64,000 nt of DNA from the NCBI RefSeq assembly GCF_003634555.1, contig NZ_RBKS01000001.1, forward strand, positions 3,720,001-3,784,000, written 5' to 3'. The translations under genes and the position numbers were made by a program. Positions 59,258 to 64,000 of the stretch are shown here, piece after piece; positions within the stretch are counted from its first letter, which is position 1; every line of letters begins with the position of its first letter. The notes below the pieces were generated by a model, which saw only the letters and a program-made list of their open reading frames with translations, did not search any database and was not told the DNA's origin. Origin of the DNA: Frondihabitans australicus. Its GTDB lineage: Bacteria; Actinomycetota; Actinomycetes; Actinomycetales; Microbacteriaceae.

Positions 59258-60201
59258 CCCAGATCGCACTGGGCCGGTCGTCGACCGAGCAAGCCGCGCC
59301 GCCGAAGACGGCGGCAGATCACCGGACCAACCGCCGTCGCACCCTCACCGCCTACGGCCTCCTGGCCCCGAGCCTCTTCGGCACCGTGGTCTTCCTCGGC
59401 ATCCCGGTGATCCTGGTGCTGATCTTCTCGTTCCTCAAGTGGAACCTCCTCACGCCGCCGAAGTTCGTCGGGCTGTCGAACTACCTCGACGTGTTCACCC
59501 ATGAGGGTGCCGGGCACGCGCTGCTCGTCACCTTCTACTACTTCCTGCTCAACATCCCGTTCCAGACGGCGTTCGCGCTGCTCATGGCGCTCCTGATGAA
59601 CCGGCAGGGGCGCTTCACCTCGATCATCCGCGTCGCCTGCGTGCTGCCGTACCTCGCGACCCCGGTCGCCATGGGCGTCGTGTGGCAGTGGATCTTCGCG
59701 CCCTCCACAGGTGTCGTCAACACGCTCCTGCACCTCGTCGGCGTCACCGGGCCCGACTGGCTGAACTCGCCCGGCTGGTCGATGCCCGTCGTCGCGTTCG
59801 CCAACATCTGGCAGTACGTCGGCTACAACATGCTCTTCTTCCTGGCCGGCCTGCAGGCCGTGCCGCCGACTCTCTACGAGGCCGCGGCGATCGACGGCGC
59901 GACCACCGTCCAGCGGTTCTTCCGGGTGACCCTGCCGCTCCTGCGCCCCACCATGCTCTTCGTGCTGGTGACCGGCGCGATCGGCTCGTTCCAGGTCTTC
60001 GACTCGGTCTACGTCATGACCAACGGCGGCCCGGGCACCTCGACGACGGTGATGAACATGCTCATCTACCAGAACGGGTTCATCGGGTTCAGGATCGGCG
60101 CAGCGTCCGCACTGAGCGTCATCCTCTTCGCCGTGATCCTGGTCGTCACCCTCGTCCAGTTCCGGTACTTCAACCGCCGCACCGTCTACGAGATGGTCTG
60201 A
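59254..60201 (+). CDS. Sugar ABC transporter permease, MalF/UgpA type
   Basis: A 315-residue membrane protein with six hydrophobic segments and the ATPase-docking EAA loop YEAAAIDGATTVQRFFRVTL near residue 209. FVGLSNYLDVFTH after the first helix is typical of MalF-like subunits. It is the first gene of the operon, ahead of the second permease and, unusually, of the binding protein, which comes third. The start is uncertain between ATG 59254 and GTG 59233. Confidence 0.92.
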   Translation: MTQIALGRSSTEQAAPPKTAADHRTNRRRTLTAYGLLAPSLFGTVVFLGIPVILVLIFSFLKWNLLTPPKFVGLSNYLDVFTHEGAGHALLVTFYYFLLNIPFQTAFALLMALLMNRQGRFTSIIRVACVLPYLATPVAMGVVWQWIFAPSTGVVNTLLHLVGVTGPDWLNSPGWSMPVVAFANIWQYVGYNMLFFLAGLQAVPPTLYEAAAIDGATTVQRFFRVTLPLLRPTMLFVLVTGAIGSFQVFDSVYVMTNGGPGTSTTVMNMLIYQNGFIGFRIGAASALSVILFAVILVVTLVQFRYFNRRTVYEMV

Positions 60202-60211
60202 GGAGGGCATC

Positions 60212-61114
60212 ATGACCGCAACCGCTTCTTCTCGCTCCGTGTCGGCCTCGGCGTCGGCCTCCCGCCGCACGGCCTCGCCCCGGCCGACCGCCGGCCGCGG
60301 CGTGCGCCGCGTCCTCTACGTGATCGTGCTGCTCGCCATCGCGGCGATCTTCATCACGCCGTACCTGTTCAGCGTCATGGCCGCGTTCAAGCCGTTGTCG
60401 GAGATCCAGGGCGACCGCGCCTGGGACCTCCCCAGCCACTTCACCCTCGACAACTTCGTGACGATCTTCACCCAGTACGACTTCGGCGGGTACCTGCTGA
60501 ACACCGCAATGGTCACGATCATCATCACGGTCGGCCAGGTCGTGTTCTCGCTGCTCGGGGCGTACGCGTTCGCGCGCATCCAGTTCCCCGGCCGCGACGC
60601 GATCTTCTGGGGCTACCTGAGCATGCTGATGGTGCCGAACGTCGTCACGATGATCCCGCTGTACGTCATGATGTCGCGCGTCGGCCTCACCGACACCTAC
60701 TGGGCGCTGTTCCTGCCCTACGTCTTCGGCACGCCGTACACGATCTTCCTCATGCGGCAGTACATCCAGTCGATCCCGTCGGAGGTCATCGAGGCCGCGC
60801 GTCTTGACGGCTGCTCCGAGCTCGGCGTGCTGCGCCGGGTCGTGGTGCCGATCTCGCGGCCGATCATCATGACCGCGACGATCATCGCCGTGATCTTCTC
60901 GTGGAACAACTTCCTCTGGCCGCTCATCGCGACCTCCTCGAACGGCCTCCAGGTCCTGAGCGTCGGCGTCGCGAACTTCAACTCGAACTTCGCCGCGCAG
61001 TGGAACCTCGTGCTCGCCGGCTCCCTGGTCGCGCTGATCCCGATGGTGATCCTGTTCGTCCTCTTCCAGAAGCACATCGTCAACTCGGTGAACCTGTCAG
61101 GAGCCAGCCGATGA
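60212..61114 (+). CDS. Sugar ABC transporter permease, MalG/UgpE type
   Basis: A 300-residue permease: first helix VIVLLAIAAIFITPYLFSVM, EAA loop IEAARLDGCSELGVLRRVVV near residue 192 and FSWNNFLWPLI after it. The ATG is preceded by GAGGAGG. It ends in an ATGA overlap with the binding-protein gene. The Ser/Ala-rich N-terminal tail is cytoplasmic. Confidence 0.93.
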   Translation: MTATASSRSVSASASASRRTASPRPTAGRGVRRVLYVIVLLAIAAIFITPYLFSVMAAFKPLSEIQGDRAWDLPSHFTLDNFVTIFTQYDFGGYLLNTAMVTIIITVGQVVFSLLGAYAFARIQFPGRDAIFWGYLSMLMVPNVVTMIPLYVMMSRVGLTDTYWALFLPYVFGTPYTIFLMRQYIQSIPSEVIEAARLDGCSELGVLRRVVVPISRPIIMTATIIAVIFSWNNFLWPLIATSSNGLQVLSVGVANFNSNFAAQWNLVLAGSLVALIPMVILFVLFQKHIVNSVNLSGASR

Positions 61115-62475
61115 CCGCCATCACACGCCGACGCTTCCTCGGGCTCGCGGGCCTGGCCGCAGGATCCACGGCGCTCGCCGGGTGCTCGGCCGCCAACTGG
61201 GGGTTCCGCGGAGGCTCCTCGAGGACCGCCGAGATCACCTACGCGCTCTGGGACGCCCACGAGCAGGTCGGCTACCAGAAGTCGATCGACGAGTTCATGA
61301 AGCGCAACCCCGACATCAAGGTGACGATCGAGCAGATCCCGTACAACAACTACCAGCAGAAGGTCACCGCGCAGTACATCTCGGGCGACGCCCCCGACGT
61401 GTTCTGGGTCAACACCCCGTGGCTCGGCGACTGGGCGAAGGGCGGGCTCATCACCGACATCGCGCCGAAGGTGAAGAAGGCCGGGATCGACCTCGGGCAG
61501 TACCTCCCGAGCCTCGTCGACCTGCACCGCGACGGGTCGAAGCTCTACGGCCTGCCGAAGGACTGGGACACCATCGCGATCTACTACAACAAGAACCACC
61601 TCGCGAAGGCGGGCTTCCGCACGCCCCCGGCCGACCTGTCGTGGAACCCGAAGGACGGCGGCACGTACCTCCACTTCCTCAAGCAGCTGACCCTCGACCA
61701 CAAGGGGCGCAACGCGCTGGACTCGTCGTTCGACCCGTCCAACATCGACGTCTACGCGACGGCGATGACCAACGAGTTCCAGGCCATGTACGGCTGCTTC
61801 TTCGCGATGAACGGCGGAGCGCTGCTGCCGCACGCCTACGCGACGAAGTCGTCGCTCGACACGACCGCCAACCGCGAGGCCATGAACTTCATGACCGACA
61901 TGCTCCACGCGGCGCACGTCATCGTGCCGAACGGCGAGACCGGGCCGAACGGCGACTCGACGAACTCCGAGACGATCTTCGCCTCCGGCCGCATGGCGAT
62001 GTGGCAGGCGGGCGACTGGAACACCGTCTCGCTGGCGCAGCTGTCGCAGTTCAAGGTCGGCGTCATGCCGATGCCGGCGGGGCCGAAGGGGCGGATCAGC
62101 GTCATCAACGGCCTCATCGACGGCATCGCGAGCAACACTCGCTACCCCGAGCAGGCATGGCGGCTGGTCGAGTGGCTCGGCAGCGCGGACTCTCAGCGGA
62201 TCCTGGGCAGTGGCGGCTACATCTGGCCCGCGATCGAGAGCCTCGACCCGCTGTTCGAGGCGTACTGGAAGAAGCAGGGGATCGACGTGTCGCCGTTCCT
62301 GGCCGAGGCGAAGGGGAAGACGGTCAACTTCCCGGTCGGCACGGGCATGAACGAGGCGCTCACGAACCTCACGACGGCGCTCGGCCCGACCTTCCTCGGC
62401 GAGAAGTCGGTGTCGGCGGGGATGTCGTCCGCCCAGAGCATCTTCGACTACCGCATCTCGTACGCCACCTCCTGA
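61111..62475 (+). CDS. Sugar ABC solute-binding lipoprotein (Tat type)
   Basis: A 454-residue family 1 binding protein with a twin-arginine signal (TRRRFLGLAGLAAG) and lipobox ALAGC near residue 25, hence probably exported folded and lipid-anchored. The mature start EITYALWDAHEQVGYQKSID and PKDWDTIAIYYNKNHLAKAG fit sugar-binding members. It is translationally coupled to the upstream permease and followed, 84 bp later, by a dehydrogenase of the Gfo/Idh/MocA family, which suggests that the imported sugar is then oxidised. Confidence 0.92.
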   Translation: MTAITRRRFLGLAGLAAGSTALAGCSAANWGFRGGSSRTAEITYALWDAHEQVGYQKSIDEFMKRNPDIKVTIEQIPYNNYQQKVTAQYISGDAPDVFWVNTPWLGDWAKGGLITDIAPKVKKAGIDLGQYLPSLVDLHRDGSKLYGLPKDWDTIAIYYNKNHLAKAGFRTPPADLSWNPKDGGTYLHFLKQLTLDHKGRNALDSSFDPSNIDVYATAMTNEFQAMYGCFFAMNGGALLPHAYATKSSLDTTANREAMNFMTDMLHAAHVIVPNGETGPNGDSTNSETIFASGRMAMWQAGDWNTVSLAQLSQFKVGVMPMPAGPKGRISVINGLIDGIASNTRYPEQAWRLVEWLGSADSQRILGSGGYIWPAIESLDPLFEAYWKKQGIDVSPFLAEAKGKTVNFPVGTGMNEALTNLTTALGPTFLGEKSVSAGMSSAQSIFDYRISYATS

Positions 62476-62558
62476 CGTCGTCCGACCAGCATCCCCTTCC
62501 CGACCTACCATCCCAGACCCCACCCGGCGCTGCCGGGCCCACCCCAGAAAGGACCCCC

Positions 62559-63752
62559 ATGGTCTCCATCGGCATGATCGGCGCCGGCCAGTTCGCCGGC
62601 TCGTTCGCCAAGCTGTTCAAGATCCACCCCGACGTCTCGCGGGTGCTCGTGACGGATCTGCTGCCCGAGAGGGCCGCCGAGCTGAACGAGCGCGAGCACC
62701 TCGACGGGACCGTCGCCGACTTCGACGCCATGCTCGCGTCGGACGTCGACGCGGTCGCGATCTTCACGCAGCGCTGGACTCACGGGCCCCTCGTCGCCGC
62801 GGCTCTCAAGGCCGGCAAGCACGTCTACTCGGCGGTGCCCATGGCCATCGCCGTCGACGAGATCGAGACGATCATCGACCTCGTGCGCGAGACGAAGCTC
62901 ACCTACATGATGGGCGAGACGAGCTACTACAACCCGGCCACGATCTTCGCCCGCGAGAAGGTCAAGGAGGGCGCCTTCGGCCGCATCTTCTACGCCGAGG
63001 GCGACTACGTGCACGACATGGACCTCGGCTTCTACGCCGCCTACCAGTACTCGGGCGGCGAGGACTGGAAGAAGACGGCGTCGTACCCGCCCATGCTCTA
63101 CCCGACGCACGCGATCGGCGGCGTGCTCGGCGCGATCCCGGGCCACGCGGTGTCGGTGTCGTGCATCGGCGTGCAGGACCAGCGCGGCGACGGCGTCTTC
63201 GACAAGGAGGTCAGCCAGTTCGGCAACGACTTCTCGAACGCGACGGCGCTCTTCGAGCTCAACGACGGCGGCGTCATGCGCACCAACGAGATGCGCCGCG
63301 TCGGCTACCCGTCGCAGATCCGCGAGTCGCGGTTCCGGTTCTTCGGCACCGAGGCGAGCTTCGAGCAGCTGGCGGAGGTGAGCGTGTGGCAGGACAAGCA
63401 CGAGGTGCACGACATCTCGGACAAGATCACCACGAAGCCGACGCTGGCCCACGACGATCCTGCGCTCGCCAATGTCGACCCCGCACTGCGCGACGCGTTC
63501 GTGTCGGGCTACGCCGAGGTGCACGACACGTCGCGCCTGCCGGAGGAGTACCGCGGCGTGCCGTCGGGCCACGAGGGGAGCCACCACTTCCTGGTCGACG
63601 ACTTCGTGCGCGCCGTGGTCGACGGCACTCTGCCGCCGGTGAACGCCTGGGTCGCGGCGCGGTACACGCTGCCCGGCATCATCGCCCACGAGTCGGCGAA
63701 GCAGCACGGCGAGCGGCTGCCGATCCCGGACTTCGGCGACCCGGTGCAGTAG
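62559..63752 (+). CDS. Gfo/Idh/MocA-family oxidoreductase
   Basis: A 397-residue NAD(P)-dependent sugar or inositol dehydrogenase. The N-terminal Rossmann fold opens VSIGMIGAGQFAGSFAKLF. AGKHVYSAVPMAI carries the EKP-like segment, where the usual Glu-Lys-Pro is altered to Ser-Ala-Val-Pro, so the lysine is missing. Further on are MMGETSYYNPATIFAREKVK and the substrate-domain YPTHAIGGVLG with a probable catalytic His. Members oxidise a ring hydroxyl of a pyranose or inositol. It is the last gene of the importer operon, with AAAGGA upstream of ATG 62559. Confidence 0.85.
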   Translation: MVSIGMIGAGQFAGSFAKLFKIHPDVSRVLVTDLLPERAAELNEREHLDGTVADFDAMLASDVDAVAIFTQRWTHGPLVAAALKAGKHVYSAVPMAIAVDEIETIIDLVRETKLTYMMGETSYYNPATIFAREKVKEGAFGRIFYAEGDYVHDMDLGFYAAYQYSGGEDWKKTASYPPMLYPTHAIGGVLGAIPGHAVSVSCIGVQDQRGDGVFDKEVSQFGNDFSNATALFELNDGGVMRTNEMRRVGYPSQIRESRFRFFGTEASFEQLAEVSVWQDKHEVHDISDKITTKPTLAHDDPALANVDPALRDAFVSGYAEVHDTSRLPEEYRGVPSGHEGSHHFLVDDFVRAVVDGTLPPVNAWVAARYTLPGIIAHESAKQHGERLPIPDFGDPVQ

Positions 63753-63778
63753 CCCTGCGCCTCCTGCTGCCTCCGGGG

Positions 63779-63834
63779 CTCCCAAAAACGACTCTGCACA
63801 CGTGATTTCGCGTGTGCAGAGTCGTTTTCGGGAG
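63779..63834. repeat. Family B intergenic palindrome, copy 2
   Basis: Arms 63779-63802 and 63811-63834 pair at 23 of 24 positions around an 8-nt loop. The same outer sequence as copy 1 (AAAAACGACTCT / AGAGTCGTTTT) surrounds a different but still self-complementary inner stem. It lies 26 bp past the dehydrogenase stop, in terminator position. Confidence 0.85.
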
Positions 63835-63841
63835 GGCTACC

Positions 63842-63899
63842 GCGACACAACGCGACACCTGCGACGCCTTGCCGCGTCGCAGGTGTCGCGTTGTGTCGC
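63842..63899. repeat. Family A intergenic palindrome, copy 3
   Basis: Perfect 25-bp arms 63842-63866 and 63875-63899 with an 8-nt loop. Compared with copy 1, one A:T pair has become C:G on both arms. It starts seven bases after family B copy 2, so the two palindromes are side by side. Confidence 0.85.
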
Positions 63900-63909
63900 A
63901 GGGGCTGGG

Positions 63910-63923
63910 TGGAACCGGTTCCA
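63910..63923. promoter_or_regulatory. LacI operator (TGGAACCGGTTCCA)
   Basis: A perfect 14-bp palindrome with a central CG, 17 bp upstream of the LacI gene that begins at 63941. It is probably an autoregulatory site. Confidence 0.65.
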
Positions 63924-63940
63924 TTTGTTACCATCGAGGA

Positions 63941-64000
63941 GTGACGAACGAGCTCCCGGCCAAAGCGGCGACGATCAAAGACGTCGCGCGCGCCGCCGGC
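63941..64000 (+). CDS. LacI-family regulator, N-terminal fragment (cut by window edge)
   Basis: Twenty codons are visible from GTG 63941, reading VTNELPAKAATIKDVARAAG. The ATIKDVARAAG segment is the first helix of the LacI helix-turn-helix. The gene continues beyond the window. The perfect operator at 63910-63923 lies just upstream. Its target is not in view. Confidence 0.85.
   Translation, partial: MTNELPAKAATIKDVARAAG

Noticed and set aside
61182-63752. A long plus-strand frame suggesting a fused binding protein and dehydrogenase
   Set aside because: The first two thirds are out of frame with the binding-protein gene. Only the part from 62559 matches a family, so there is no fusion.
1-64000. 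CRISPR array, phage or transposon genes, rRNA and tRNA genes
   Set aside because: No regularly spaced direct repeats, integrase/transposase motifs or tRNA cloverleaf with CCA-type ends were recognised on either strand by reading.

Overview
The window is chromosomal DNA from a high-GC actinobacterium, most likely of the family Microbacteriaceae. The basis is the uniform G+C-rich coding, frequent GTG starts, ATGA/GTGA start-stop overlaps, and the many LacI-type regulators paired with binding-protein-dependent sugar transporters. No rRNA, tRNA, CRISPR array, integrase or insertion sequence was seen. The species cannot be named from sequence alone.

About two thirds of the window is accessory carbon-source metabolism, arranged as self-contained cassettes (regulator, uptake system, enzymes). 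(1) 1-9343: a left-pointing operon (aldo/keto reductase, GpsA-like dehydrogenase, FGGY kinase cut by the window edge) diverges from a LacI repressor. Next comes a right-pointing sugar ABC importer followed by a tautomerase, an extended SDR and a second aldo/keto reductase. (2) 9621-19449: a C4-sugar island. A DeoR regulator, an erythrulose/dihydroxyacetone-type kinase, an RpiB-type isomerase and an SDR point left. An MFS transporter, cyclase-family hydrolase, DUF1537 acid-sugar kinase, PdxA2-like dehydrogenase and enolase-superfamily dehydratase point right. Three near-identical 15-bp palindromes lie in the divergent promoter. The predicted outputs are erythrose 4-phosphate and dihydroxyacetone phosphate. 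(3) 19446-31009: glycan cassettes. These are a GH43-like glycosidase with a solute-binding protein but no permease, two (alpha/alpha)6 glycosidases divergent from a complete ABC importer, and two LacI regulators.

(4) 31051-41616: a TetR/F420-type reductase pair; an oligopeptide-type ABC importer with a fused double ATPase; and, facing it, two paralogous 4,5-dihydroxyphthalate-decarboxylase-like proteins flanking a gamma-resorcylate-decarboxylase-like amidohydrolase under a TetR regulator. (5) 41623-50198: small detoxification or house-cleaning units (VOC proteins, a WYL regulator, TetR plus FAD monooxygenase, MerR plus SDR, an EamA permease). (6) 50333-58024: more core functions (glucose-6-phosphate isomerase, secreted serine protease, methyltransferase, TspO-like protein, stand-alone riboflavin kinase, shikimate-type dehydrogenase, XRE regulator). 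(7) 58098-64000: another LacI / sugar ABC importer / Gfo-Idh-MocA dehydrogenase cassette and the first codons of a fifth LacI regulator.

Two families of dispersed intergenic palindromes stand out. Family A has three copies with 25-bp arms; family B has two copies with about 24-28-bp arms. Within each family the stems differ by compensated changes, and one member of each family sits side by side near 63.8 kb. These palindromes, the shared C4 operators and the double decarboxylase-like locus are the observations most worth following.
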